A DNA stretch of 23,806 nt from DASWUD01 sp036401755 (GCA_036401755.1 DASWUD010000255.1:1-23806), one strand, 5' to 3'; shown: positions 8,084 to 16,440, counted from the stretch's first letter. Notes: generated by a model from the sequence alone, not told the origin. Translations and numbers: made by a program.

Positions 8084-9154
8084 ATGAGCAACACAAAGAA
8101 CCCGCGCGATCTGACCTCGTTCACTGTTCAGCTGCGCACCTGGGCCCAGGAACTCGGATTTGCGCAGCTGGGGATCGCTGATGTCGATCTCAGCGCTGCC
8201 GAACAGGCGTTGAACCGCTGGCTATCCCTCGGCTATCACGGTGAGATGGGTTATATGCAGCAGCACGGCAGCAAACGCTCCCGCCCGGCGGAACTGGTCG
8301 ACGGGACGCTCTCCATCATATCGGTACGCATGGATTATCTTCCCCAAACGATGGCGTCAGCCTGGCAGGTTCTCGAATCACCTGCGCTCGGCTACATCTC
8401 CCGTTATGCCCTCGGCCGTGACTATCACAAACTGCTGCGCAAGCGGTTGCAACAACTGGCCGATCGCATCAGCGCTGCCATCGGCCCGTTTGGCTACCGT
8501 GTCTTTGTCGACAGCGCACCGGTGCTGGAGAAGGCCATCGCCGCGAAGGCCGGACTCGGTTGGCCGGGCAAACACTCCAGTCTCCTCACCCGCAACGGCT
8601 CCTGGTTTTTTCTTGGCGAGATCTACACCGACCTGCCACTCACCGCCGATCCACCAGTTGCTCCCCACTGTGGCAGCTGTACGGCCTGCCTCGACATCTG
8701 CCCCACCGCTGCCATCGTTGCACCTTACGAGGTCGATGCCCGCCGCTGTATCTCCTATCTCACCATCGAGCTGCACGGTGCGATCCCCACGGAATTTCGC
8801 CCGCTGCTCGGCAACCGCATCTACGGCTGCGACGACTGTCAGCTCATCTGCCCATGGAACCGCTTTGCCCAGCACACCTGCGAAAAAGATTTCCTGCCGC
8901 GCGGCGAGCTTGCCGCACCGCAACTTATCGAGCTGTTTCAATGGGACGAGGCGACCTTCCTGCGTAACACGGAAGGTTCACCACTACGGCGTCTCGGCCA
9001 TGAGCGCTGGCTGCGCAATATTGCCGTAGCCCTCGGCAACGCGCCGACCTCCCCCGCGGTGGTTGCCGCATTGCAAAAGCGCAGGGATGATGTGCGGCCA
9101 CTGGTGAGCGAGCACACCCGCTGGGCCCTTCAACAACATCCGCACGGAGAATGA
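8084..9154 (+). CDS. queG: QueG, epoxyqueuosine reductase
   Basis: 356 aa. QueG is the cobalamin- and Fe-S-dependent enzyme that reduces epoxyqueuosine to queuosine in tRNA, the last step of the pathway. Two [4Fe-4S] motifs are visible: CGSCTACLDICPT (C196, C199, C202, C206) and CDDCQLICPWN (C249, C252, C256), with C222 between them. The family's catalytic Asp fits D143 in FVDSAPVLEK. A HEAT-like tail follows (about 290-350). The frame is open far upstream, but MSNTKNPRD at 8084 matches the family start; upstream codons only mirror nnr. A GGGGAG at 8064-8069 is 14 nt away, longer than ideal. The stop overlaps the next gene by ATGA. Confidence 0.96.
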   Translation: MSNTKNPRDLTSFTVQLRTWAQELGFAQLGIADVDLSAAEQALNRWLSLGYHGEMGYMQQHGSKRSRPAELVDGTLSIISVRMDYLPQTMASAWQVLESPALGYISRYALGRDYHKLLRKRLQQLADRISAAIGPFGYRVFVDSAPVLEKAIAAKAGLGWPGKHSSLLTRNGSWFFLGEIYTDLPLTADPPVAPHCGSCTACLDICPTAAIVAPYEVDARRCISYLTIELHGAIPTEFRPLLGNRIYGCDDCQLICPWNRFAQHTCEKDFLPRGELAAPQLIELFQWDEATFLRNTEGSPLRRLGHERWLRNIAVALGNAPTSPAVVAALQKRRDDVRPLVSEHTRWALQQHPHGE

Positions 9155-10032
9155 AATACGTGGCACGCATCCTGGCCGTCGGCAACGCTACCCTCGACAT
9201 CATCAACGTCGTTGACGGCTATCCCGCCGAAGATACGGAGGTACGCGCCAGCGCACAACAGATCCGTCGTGGTGGGAATGCTGCCAACACCCTGGTGGCG
9301 CTGAGCCAACTCGGTCACTCGTGCAGCTGGGCGGGCACCCTCGCCGCCGAACCGGACGGTTCGCTGATTCTCGCCGACCTGGCTCGGCACCGCATCGATA
9401 GCAGCGCGGTGCGCTCTGTCACCCACGGCAAGGTGCCGACTTCCTATGTGACGCTCAACCGCCGCAACGGTTCACGCACCATCGTTCACTACCGCGACCT
9501 ACCCGAATACCATCACAACGATTTCACCCAGATCGATCTCGCCGAATTCGCTTGGCTCCATTTCGAGGGGCGCAATATCGAAGAGGTGCGGCCGATGATG
9601 GAGCGGGCGCGCAACATTCGCCCCGAGCTGCCCGTCTCACTGGAGGTGGAGAAGGTGCGACCCGGCATTGAAAATCTGTTTCCCCTTGCCTCGTTACTGC
9701 TCTTCTCCAAGGAGTTCGCACGCCACTCCGGCCACCCGGAGGCCTGCTCGTTTCTTCGCGCGCTGCATGATAACAGCGGGATAGCTGCACAACTTGTCTG
9801 TGCCTGGGGAGAGCTGGGCGCCTATGCCCTGGATGGCGAAGGGCATTGCCATCACGCCCCCGCCCATCCCCCCCTGCAGGTTGTCGATACGCTGGGGGCG
9901 GGGGATGTCTTCAATGCCGGGGTGATCGATGGACTGGTGCGTGGTGAAACGCTCGCAGCGGCACTCCATGGGGCCACGCGACTGGCGGGAAGGAAATGTG
10001 GCATCTATGGGTTAGAGGGATTGGCACGCTGA
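9151..10032 (+). CDS. PfkB-family kinase, ketohexokinase-like
   Basis: 293 aa, ribokinase/PfkB fold. ATP-dependent phosphorylation of a sugar is expected; fructose to fructose-1-phosphate is the best guess. The ATP/anion-hole motif VVDTLGAGD (244-252) has catalytic D252, and RGGNAAN (40-46) is the substrate-site motif. From memory of human ketohexokinase, its fructose-binding D15, D27, N42 and N45 and catalytic D258 correspond to D16, D28, N43, N46 and D252 here. Other shared stretches are HFEGRN (137-142), EVEK (165-168), VCAWGE (216-221) and AGRKCG (279-284). ATGA overlap with queG suggests coupling. A different ketose or nucleoside substrate cannot be ruled out. Confidence 0.85.
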   Translation: MKYVARILAVGNATLDIINVVDGYPAEDTEVRASAQQIRRGGNAANTLVALSQLGHSCSWAGTLAAEPDGSLILADLARHRIDSSAVRSVTHGKVPTSYVTLNRRNGSRTIVHYRDLPEYHHNDFTQIDLAEFAWLHFEGRNIEEVRPMMERARNIRPELPVSLEVEKVRPGIENLFPLASLLLFSKEFARHSGHPEACSFLRALHDNSGIAAQLVCAWGELGAYALDGEGHCHHAPAHPPLQVVDTLGAGDVFNAGVIDGLVRGETLAAALHGATRLAGRKCGIYGLEGLAR

Positions 10033-10035
10033 ACG

Positions 10036-10668
10036 CTAGGTCGTTGCGCACCACCAGCGCTGCCGCAGCTGTTCGCGATTCATGCGCAGCCACTGCAGGG
10101 CGATGATCGGACTGGCCGAATTGATCACCCCCTCCGTCAACCACTGCCAGGCCTGAGTAAACGGCACGGCCCGCACACGAATATCCTCTGCCTCTTCGGC
10201 CAGCCCGTGGATACCACCGGCATGGCTGCTATCGACACGTCCGCAATAGAGGGATATCCGTTCCGAGGTGCCACCGGGACTGACCAGATATTCGCAGATG
10301 AACTCCATCTCCTGCACCTCGCAACCCGCCTCCTCCACCGCCTCGCGTCGCGCCACCTCTTCCGGTGTTTCATCCTGCTCGATCACCCCGGCCACGATCT
10401 CCACCAGCCATGGTCCTCCCGGGGCATCGAGGGCACCGATACGAAACTGCTCGAGCAGCACCACCTCATCACGCTGCGGATCGAAAAGGAGCAGTGCGGC
10501 GGCGTGTCCCCGTTCAAACAGTTCGCGGCTGATGGGTTCACTCATCCCACCAGCAAACAGGCGGTGACGGAGGCGGAATTTTTCCATGCGGAAAAATCCC
10601 TGGTGGGCCACCTGCCGGTCGAGGATCTCCACGTCAGGCTGTTCCGGTCCAGGCTGCATCGTGTTCAT
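10036..10668 (-). CDS. nudF: NudF, ADP-ribose pyrophosphatase (Nudix)
   Basis: 210 aa from the ATG at 10668. It hydrolyses ADP-ribose to AMP and ribose-5-phosphate. The Nudix box Gx5Ex7REx2EExG runs from G94 through E100 to R108-E109, E112-E113 and G115. Other E. coli NudF-like segments are the N-terminal DVEILDRQVAHQGFF (12-26), RELFERGHAAALL (48-60), SPGGTSER (130-137) and GIHGLAEE (152-159). The frame also opens at an ATG at 10704 (12 more residues). Neither start has a strong Shine-Dalgarno sequence; 10668 gives the more usual length. Its stop is 3 bp from the convergent kinase stop. Confidence 0.95.
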   Translation of the reverse strand: MNTMQPGPEQPDVEILDRQVAHQGFFRMEKFRLRHRLFAGGMSEPISRELFERGHAAALLLFDPQRDEVVLLEQFRIGALDAPGGPWLVEIVAGVIEQDETPEEVARREAVEEAGCEVQEMEFICEYLVSPGGTSERISLYCGRVDSSHAGGIHGLAEEAEDIRVRAVPFTQAWQWLTEGVINSASPIIALQWLRMNREQLRQRWWCATT

Positions 10669-10738
10669 GTTGATCTCAGCTCCCCATGCTCGAATCGAGC
10701 TCATGTTACACTGAACTGCTCATACCCAGGAGTTTGCC

Positions 10739-11347
10739 GTGCCCCCAGAACATCGCCCCATATCCTGCATCACCGCGGTGATCCTTGCCGGTGGCCAAGG
10801 CAGTCGCATGGGTGGCATCGACAAGGGGCTGGTGAACTTTCGTGGAAAACCCCTCATTGCACATGTGATCGAACGTATCGCACCGCAGACCGATCAAATC
10901 CTGATCAACGCCAACCGCTCCCAGGAACGCTACGCCGAATTCGGCTACCCGCTCATCGCCGACACCCTGCCAGATTATCCCGGCCCACTTGCCGGCATTC
11001 TCGCGGCACTCGAGGTGCTTGAGAGCGAGCGGCTGCTGGCCGTGCCGTGTGATACACCATTGCTGCCCGTTGATCTGGTACAGCGGCTCTCCAACGCACT
11101 TGATGTCAGTGGCGCCGCCATCGCCATTCCCGTCGCGGGTGAACGGCTCCATGCGTCGATCATGCTGATGCGCCGCGGTGTCGCCCGCGATCTGCGCGAC
11201 TATCTGCTGGCGGGTGAACGCAAGGTCCAGCTCTGGCTGCGCCGCCAGCACACAGTGCACGTCGATTTTTCAGACAACCCTGGCGCCTTTGCCAACCTCA
11301 ATACCCTGGACGAAATCAGGGAGCTGGAGCATCACGGTGGCCATTGA
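10739..11347 (+). CDS. mobA: MobA, molybdenum cofactor guanylyltransferase
   Basis: 202 aa. It transfers GMP from GTP to Mo-molybdopterin, giving the bis-MGD cofactor of DMSO-reductase-family enzymes. The nucleotidyltransferase signature LAGGQGSRMGGIDKGL is at 16-31, GPLAGILAAL at 82-91, and the metal-binding Asp in PCDTP at 103-107. The start is GTG with AGGAG (10728-10732) 6 nt upstream; no ATG fits. It heads a mobA-mobB-moeA cluster and is divergent from nudF, with the promoter expected in 10669-10738. Confidence 0.96.
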   Translation: MPPEHRPISCITAVILAGGQGSRMGGIDKGLVNFRGKPLIAHVIERIAPQTDQILINANRSQERYAEFGYPLIADTLPDYPGPLAGILAALEVLESERLLAVPCDTPLLPVDLVQRLSNALDVSGAAIAIPVAGERLHASIMLMRRGVARDLRDYLLAGERKVQLWLRRQHTVHVDFSDNPGAFANLNTLDEIRELEHHGGH

Positions 11348-11882
11348 ATTTTCGCTCCCCCTGGTGGGGTTCGTCGCCTACAGCGGCACCGGCAAAACCA
11401 CCTTGCTGGAAAAGGTGATTCCTGAACTGCGGGCGATGAAGCTGCGCGTTGGCATCATCAAACATGCCCACCATGATTTCGACATCGACATCCCCGGCAA
11501 AGATAGCTGGCGCTTGCGCAAGGCGGGTGCCACGCAGGTGATGGTGGCCTCACGAAAACGCTGGGCGCTGATCACCGAACATGAAACCGCACATGATGAA
11601 CCCTCTCTCCAGGAGTTGCTGCGCCACCTCGATACCACCCTGCTCGACCTGGTGGTGGTGGAGGGATTCAAGCACGAGGCATTTGCTAAAATTGAGCTGC
11701 GACGCAGTGACCTGGAGCGCCCCGCCATCCACCGCGATGATCCCCACGTGATTGCCGTCGCCCACGACAGGCCGGAGAACTACCCGTGCCCGCTGCCGCT
11801 GCTCGACATCAACCAACCGCAGCAGATAGCGCGATTTATCGTCACCCATCTGGCGATAAAGAGCAGCGACGGGACGATTTGA
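11337..11882 (+). CDS. mobB: MobB, molybdopterin-guanine dinucleotide biosynthesis adaptor
   Basis: 181 aa. It is a GTP-binding P-loop protein thought to assist MobA. Visible are the P-loop AYSGTGKTT (14-22), KHAHHDFDID (42-51), DSWR (56-59) and VVEGFK (107-112), all family landmarks. The start was chosen at GTG 11337, with GGAG (11326-11329) 7 nt upstream. This overlaps the end of mobA by 11 bp and puts the P-loop about 14 residues from the N terminus, as in E. coli (175 aa). The frame is open further upstream but only inside mobA. Confidence 0.93.
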   Translation: MAIEFSLPLVGFVAYSGTGKTTLLEKVIPELRAMKLRVGIIKHAHHDFDIDIPGKDSWRLRKAGATQVMVASRKRWALITEHETAHDEPSLQELLRHLDTTLLDLVVVEGFKHEAFAKIELRRSDLERPAIHRDDPHVIAVAHDRPENYPCPLPLLDINQPQQIARFIVTHLAIKSSDGTI

Positions 11883-11938
11883 GCCACCCATCACCCTTGG
11901 GCATAATTCACCCCTACCTTATCCGACAGGATCCATCC

Positions 11939-13204
11939 ATGACCTCCACCACTCCTGTTCCCAATGTCGACTGCGAATCCGCCGCCGCCAAACTGCTCAG
12001 CGTCACCAGTGCGCTGGAGCGCATTCGCGTCACACTGCAACCGGTCACCGGCTTCGAAACTATTTTTCTGCGCAACGCCCTGGGGCGGGTGCTGTTCGAC
12101 GATCTGCTCTCGCCCATCGATGTGCCCAATTATCGCAACTCGGCCATGGATGGTTATGCCATCACCTTTGCCGATCTGCAGGCATCAGGCGAAACCAGCT
12201 TCAGAGTAGTGGGAACCGCCTTCGCGGGTCAGCCCTTCGCTGGCCACCTCGCAGCCGGCGACACGGTGCGCATCATGACCGGCGCCGTCGTTCCCGAAGG
12301 GGCCGATACCGTTGTCATACAGGAGCAGACGGTGCGTGATGGCGATCAGGTTCGCATCGCTGCAACGCATCGCAAGGGGGACAATGTGCGTGGCATCGGC
12401 GACGACATCGCCCGCCATTCACGGGTCCTTCCGAAAGGCCGACGCCTGACCCCCGCTGATCTCGGCTTGCTTGCCTCCCTCGGCATTGCCGAAGTACGGG
12501 TCAGACGCAAACTGCGTGTCGCCTTTTTTTCCACCGGCGACGAGCTGTGCTCCCTCGGCCAGCCGCTTGGTGCAGGACAAATTTACGACAGCAACCGCTA
12601 CACACTGCACGGCATGCTGACCCGCCTGGGCGTCGAGATTATCGACATGGGGGTGATCCCGGACCGTCGCGAGGCGGTTGCCGAAGCCTTTCAGAGCGCC
12701 AGCGCCATCGCCGATGTGCTCATCACCTCAGGCGGGGTTTCGGTCGGAGAGGCTGACTTTGTGAAGGAGACCCTGGATGCGCTGGGTCAGGTCAATTTCT
12801 GGAAGATCGCGATGAAGCCGGGCAAGCCCCTCGCCTTTGGCAAGGTCAATCAGGCGATCTTTTTTGGCCTGCCGGGAAATCCGGTTTCGGCCATGGCCAC
12901 CTTCTACCAGCTTGTGCAGCCGGCATTGCGACAACTGATGGGAGAGAACGATTTATTGCCTCTCACCTTGAAAATCCCCTGCGCATCTCCGCTGAAAAAG
13001 AGTCCGGGACGCCAGGATTTTCAGCGCGGCATTCTGGAGCGCAACGCCAGCGGCGCGCTTACCGTGCGTACCACCGGCGCCCAAGGTTCACATATTCTCA
13101 GCTCCATGAGCCACGCCAACTGCTTCATTATCCTCCCAGCCGAATGGGGCAACGTGGAGGCGGGCACCCTCGTCGAGGTACAACCGTTCGAGGGCTTGAT
13201 CTAA
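11939..13204 (+). CDS. moeA: MoeA, molybdopterin molybdenumtransferase
   Basis: 421 aa against 411 in E. coli. It inserts molybdate into adenylylated molybdopterin to make Moco. Visible motifs are NYRNSAMDGYA (64-74), IMTGAVVPEGAD (112-123), FSTGDE (197-202), TSGGVSVGEADF (263-274) and GLPGNPVSA (310-318), in the usual order across domains I-IV. The ATG at 11939 has ACAGGA about 8 nt upstream and a short N-terminal extension before the conserved SVTSALERI segment. It lies 56 bp after mobB and ends at a strong terminator. It completes the Mo-insertion and guanylylation steps; moaABCDE and mog are not in the window. Confidence 0.96.
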   Translation: MTSTTPVPNVDCESAAAKLLSVTSALERIRVTLQPVTGFETIFLRNALGRVLFDDLLSPIDVPNYRNSAMDGYAITFADLQASGETSFRVVGTAFAGQPFAGHLAAGDTVRIMTGAVVPEGADTVVIQEQTVRDGDQVRIAATHRKGDNVRGIGDDIARHSRVLPKGRRLTPADLGLLASLGIAEVRVRRKLRVAFFSTGDELCSLGQPLGAGQIYDSNRYTLHGMLTRLGVEIIDMGVIPDRREAVAEAFQSASAIADVLITSGGVSVGEADFVKETLDALGQVNFWKIAMKPGKPLAFGKVNQAIFFGLPGNPVSAMATFYQLVQPALRQLMGENDLLPLTLKIPCASPLKKSPGRQDFQRGILERNASGALTVRTTGAQGSHILSSMSHANCFIILPAEWGNVEAGTLVEVQPFEGLI

Positions 13205-13230
13205 TTGCTCCTCAGCACCATTCAAAACAA

Positions 13231-13260
13231 AAAGGCCACTGTCTTGTGACAGTGGCCTTT
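13231..13260. terminator. bidirectional intrinsic terminator between moeA and the histone-like gene
   Basis: A perfect 13-bp stem joins aaaggccactgtc (13231-13243) and gacagtggccttt (13248-13260) across a TTGT loop. On the minus strand the stem is followed by TTTTTGTTTT, a strong intrinsic terminator for the histone-like gene. On the plus strand it ends in CCTTTGG, a weaker T-tract that can still end moeA transcripts. The two genes converge on it. Confidence 0.9.
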
Positions 13261-13294
13261 GGCGTCAGGCCGTAATCAATTCGTTACGACCAAA

Positions 13295-13753
13295 TCACTC
13301 GGCACTCTTTGCCTTGCGCGGACGACCACGGGTGCCCTTCTTGCGTCCCTTCTTGGCGGCGGCCTTGGCCTTTTTCGCGGCAGCAGCGGCGTGCTTGCGA
13401 TCGAATGCGGCTGCAGCCGCCTCCATGACCTTGGTACGGGCCAGGAAGATCTTCTCTTCTTCCTCGGCTGCCTTCAGAATTTCCTTCGCTTCCTTCAGGC
13501 GCGCAGCGATCTTTGCCTTCATCACCTTCGCGGCCGCCGAAACGGCTTTCTTCGCCGTGGCTACACGCTTGGTGATCGACTTGGCTTGAGCGATGCTCTT
13601 CTTGGCGGCACCGATGCCGCGTTTTTTGGCAGCAGCACTCTTCGGCGGACGTCCACGACGGGCGGGAGTTTTGGTGGCAGCGACTGCTTTTTTGGCAGCA
13701 GCACGTTTCTTGGCAGGGGCTTTCTTGGCAACAGCTTTCTTCATTCGCGGCAT
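13295..13753 (-). CDS. Lys/Ala-rich histone H1-like DNA-binding protein with two AT-hook cores
   Basis: 152 aa, very basic. Residues 1-30 are a KKA/AKK repeat like the C-terminal tail of histone H1 and AlgP-type bacterial proteins. An AT-hook core RRGRPPK is at 32-38. A helical middle includes an acidic stretch EAKEILKAAEEEEK (88-101). A second Ala/Lys block (about 111-140) is followed by a second AT-hook core TRGRPRK (141-147). The expected role is nucleoid or AT-rich DNA binding; this is inferred from composition and motifs. The ATG at 13753 was chosen because AAGGAG (13767-13762) lies 8 nt upstream. A GTG at 13762 and an ATG at 13744 are worse spaced. It is single-gene, with its own promoter and terminator. 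Confidence 0.88.
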   Translation of the reverse strand: MPRMKKAVAKKAPAKKRAAAKKAVAATKTPARRGRPPKSAAAKKRGIGAAKKSIAQAKSITKRVATAKKAVSAAAKVMKAKIAARLKEAKEILKAAEEEEKIFLARTKVMEAAAAAFDRKHAAAAAKKAKAAAKKGRKKGTRGRPRKAKSAE

Positions 13754-13786
13754 GTAAAACACTCCTTATTTTCGGTTGACAAATTT

Positions 13787-13792
13787 ATTATA
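13787..13792 (-). promoter_or_regulatory. -10 box (TATAAT) of the histone-like gene
   Basis: A perfect TATAAT on the minus strand lies about 33 nt before the ATG at 13753, in an AT-rich stretch (13775-13840). No good -35 hexamer exists at 16-18 nt; the best is TTGCGC at 13818-13813, 20 nt away. The transcript leader would be about 25 nt and contain AAGGAG. Confidence 0.55.
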
Positions 13793-13931
13793 AGCACAAA
13801 ATTAGAAATAATGCGCAATTAATTCAAGAATTCATCGATTCTAGTCTACAGCTGCTTTGCGTATAACAGGACTACCAGCACTGCCGATGAGAGGCAAAGG
13901 CATCAACCAGATCTGTTTCCGGGATATCATT

Positions 13932-13949
13932 CGCGGTAACAATACCGCG
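13932..13949 (+). other. hairpin in the lon leader
   Basis: A perfect 7-bp stem cgcggta (13932-13938) and taccgcg (13943-13949) with an ACAA loop lies about 85 nt before the lon start. No T-tract follows. The 13793-14033 region shows no clear sigma-70 or sigma-32 promoter; TATAAC at 13862-13867 is a weak -10 candidate. It could be a leader structure or simply chance. Confidence 0.3.
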
Positions 13950-14033
13950 CCCCGGCAAGCCTTCATGCCTCACATCCAAGCTGCGTTTACGCGGGTTTTT
14001 ACAGTGTTTTCGATTTAAATGGAGAAAATGATC

Positions 14034-16427
14034 ATGGCCGGAAATGAACCACTTGAAGCCGAATATATCGACACCGAAATGGGTGACGCGCGGCTGGTCC
14101 TGCCGACCAGCAACCTGCCCGCCATGCTTCACATTCTTCCCCTCTACGACCGTCCCTTTTTCCCGGCACAGGCGTTTCCGGTACTGATGGACGAAGAGCC
14201 CTGGTTAGAAACGGTCAAACTGATCGGCGATACCGAACACCATATGGCCGGTCTGGTGATGGTGCGCGATGACAGCAAATTGAGCGATTTGCGCCCTGGT
14301 GATCTGTATGAGATCGGCAGTGCCGTACGCATGCATCATCCCGGTCACTCCTCCGGCAAAATCCAGTTTATCGCCGAAGGACTGCAGCGCTTTCACATCA
14401 TTCGCTGGCTCAGCGAAACACCGCCTTTCGTAGCCCAAGTGGAGTATCCGAGCGAGGAAAAACCGGCCAAGCCCGACGAGGTAAAGGCCTACGCCGTGGC
14501 CATCATCAATACCATCAAGGATCTTTTGCCATTAAATCCCCTCTACAGCGAGGAACTGAAATATTTTCTCAACCGTTTTGGGCCCAACGATCCCTCCCCG
14601 CTGGCTGACTTCGCCGCGAGTATGACTACCGCCAACCGTGAGCAGCTGCAGGAGGTGCTGGAAACCTTCCCGGTAGTGAAACGGATGAAAAAGGTGCTGG
14701 TGCTGCTCAAGAAGGAGCTGGAGGTGGCCCGGCTGCAAAGCCAGATCCGCCAGCGCGTCGAGGAGCGCATGAGCGAGCAACAGCGCAAATTCTTCCTGCG
14801 CGAGCAACTCAAGGAGATCCAAAAGGAGCTGGGGCTGGAGAAGGATGACCGCACTGCCGACAGTGAACGCTTCAAGCAGCGGCTGACCTCGCTGACGCTT
14901 ACCGAGCAGGCGCAACAGCGCGTCACTGACGAACTCGACAAGCTGGCGATCCTCGAGTCGGGCTCGCCGGAATATGCCGTCACCCGCAACTATCTGGAGT
15001 GGATCACCTCGCTGCCCTGGGGGAAATATTCCAAAGACAAACTTGATCTGAAACGGGCGCGCAAACTCCTCGATCGCGACCACGATGGGCTGGACGATGT
15101 TAAACAGCGCATCGTGGAATTTCTGGCTGTCGGTGCGCTGAAGGGCGAGATCGCCGGCTCGATCCTGTTGCTGGTGGGGCCTCCCGGCGTCGGCAAGACC
15201 TCCATTGGCCGTTCCATTGCCAATGCACTGGATCGCAAATTTTATCGCTTTTCACTCGGTGGCATGCGTGACGAGGCGGAGATCAAGGGCCACCGCCGTA
15301 CCTATATCGGTGCCATGCCCGGCAAGTTCATCCAGGCGATCAAGGAAACCGCCACCCAGAACCCGCTCATCATGCTCGACGAGGTGGACAAGATTGGCGC
15401 CTCCTATCAGGGCGATCCCGCCTCGGCGCTGCTCGAGGTGCTCGACCCGGAGCAGAACGTCGATTTTCTCGACCACTATCTCGACGTCCGCTTTGATCTC
15501 TCCAAGGTACTGTTCGTCTGCACCGCCAACCAGCTCGACACCATCCCCGGTCCGTTGCTCGATCGCATGGAGGTGATCCGCCTCTCCGGCTACATCACCG
15601 AGGAGAAACTGGCCATCGCCCAGCACCACCTGCTGCCGCGTCAATTGGAAAAGAGCGGCCTGAAACCTTCAAAACTGAAGATTAGCGATGCCGCGCTGCG
15701 CCAGGTGATCGAAGGGTACGCCCGCGAATCCGGCGTGCGCGGTTTGGAAAAACAGCTGGGGCGCATCGTGCGCAAGGCCGTGGTCAAGATCGTCGAGGGG
15801 GAGAGCGGACCGATTCGCGTCGGCCCCGGCAACCTCGAAGCCTATCTGGGCAAGCCGCTCTTTCATAAGGAGAAGCCACTGGGTGGCATCGGCGTCATCA
15901 CCGGGCTAGCCTGGACCGCCATGGGCGGCGCCACCCTCAGTATCGAGGCGACGCTGGTGCACAGCAAGAACCGCGGCTTCAAGCTCACTGGCAAGCTGGG
16001 TGAGGTGATGCGTGAATCGGCCGAGATCGCCTACAGCTATATCTCGTCGCATCTCAAGGAGTTCCACGGGCTGCCCAGCTTCTTTGATGAGTCGTTTGTT
16101 CACCTGCATGTGCCGGAGGGCGCAACACCCAAGGATGGCCCGAGCGCAGGCATCACCATGGCCACCGCGCTGCTGTCGCTGGCACGCAAGCAGCGCATCA
16201 GGCACCCGCTCGCCATGACCGGCGAACTGACGCTCACCGGTAACGTCTTTCCCGTTGGTGGTATACGCGAAAAGGTGATTGCTGCGCGGCGCGTGAAGAT
16301 CATGGAGCTGATCCTCCCCGAGGCCAATCGCGGAGATTTTGACGAACTTCCCAGTCACATCCGTGAGGGGATGACAGCCCATTTCGTCAGCCACTATAAA
16401 GAGGTGGTGCCGATCGTTTTCGGCTAA
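14034..16427 (+). CDS. Lon-type ATP-dependent protease, AsrA-like second paralogue
   Basis: 797 aa. It is a cytoplasmic AAA+ serine protease that unfolds and degrades misfolded or regulatory proteins. A divergent N-terminal LON domain (about 25-210) and a coiled-coil region (about 220-270) precede the AAA+ module, with Walker A GPPGVGKT (382-389) and Walker B LIMLDEVD (445-452). The protease domain has catalytic S704 in DGPSAG and K747 in GGIREK. The N terminus (PLYDRPFFPAQ) differs from canonical Lon (PLRDVVVYP-type) and resembles the Pseudomonas AsrA branch; this is from memory. ATGs at 14019, 14028 and 14034 are in frame; GGAG at 14021-14024 is well spaced (9 nt) only for 14034. It is followed after 13 bp by a lipoprotein gene. 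Confidence 0.93.
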   Translation: MAGNEPLEAEYIDTEMGDARLVLPTSNLPAMLHILPLYDRPFFPAQAFPVLMDEEPWLETVKLIGDTEHHMAGLVMVRDDSKLSDLRPGDLYEIGSAVRMHHPGHSSGKIQFIAEGLQRFHIIRWLSETPPFVAQVEYPSEEKPAKPDEVKAYAVAIINTIKDLLPLNPLYSEELKYFLNRFGPNDPSPLADFAASMTTANREQLQEVLETFPVVKRMKKVLVLLKKELEVARLQSQIRQRVEERMSEQQRKFFLREQLKEIQKELGLEKDDRTADSERFKQRLTSLTLTEQAQQRVTDELDKLAILESGSPEYAVTRNYLEWITSLPWGKYSKDKLDLKRARKLLDRDHDGLDDVKQRIVEFLAVGALKGEIAGSILLLVGPPGVGKTSIGRSIANALDRKFYRFSLGGMRDEAEIKGHRRTYIGAMPGKFIQAIKETATQNPLIMLDEVDKIGASYQGDPASALLEVLDPEQNVDFLDHYLDVRFDLSKVLFVCTANQLDTIPGPLLDRMEVIRLSGYITEEKLAIAQHHLLPRQLEKSGLKPSKLKISDAALRQVIEGYARESGVRGLEKQLGRIVRKAVVKIVEGESGPIRVGPGNLEAYLGKPLFHKEKPLGGIGVITGLAWTAMGGATLSIEATLVHSKNRGFKLTGKLGEVMRESAEIAYSYISSHLKEFHGLPSFFDESFVHLHVPEGATPKDGPSAGITMATALLSLARKQRIRHPLAMTGELTLTGNVFPVGGIREKVIAARRVKIMELILPEANRGDFDELPSHIREGMTAHFVSHYKEVVPIVFG

Positions 16428-16440
16428 CCGGGAGAAAATA

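Noticed and set aside
14532..15083. Leu-rich minus-strand open frame opposite the Lon coiled-coil region
   Set aside because: Its leucines are the reverse complement of Lys/Glu/Gln codons in the Lon helix; no independent start signal or family.
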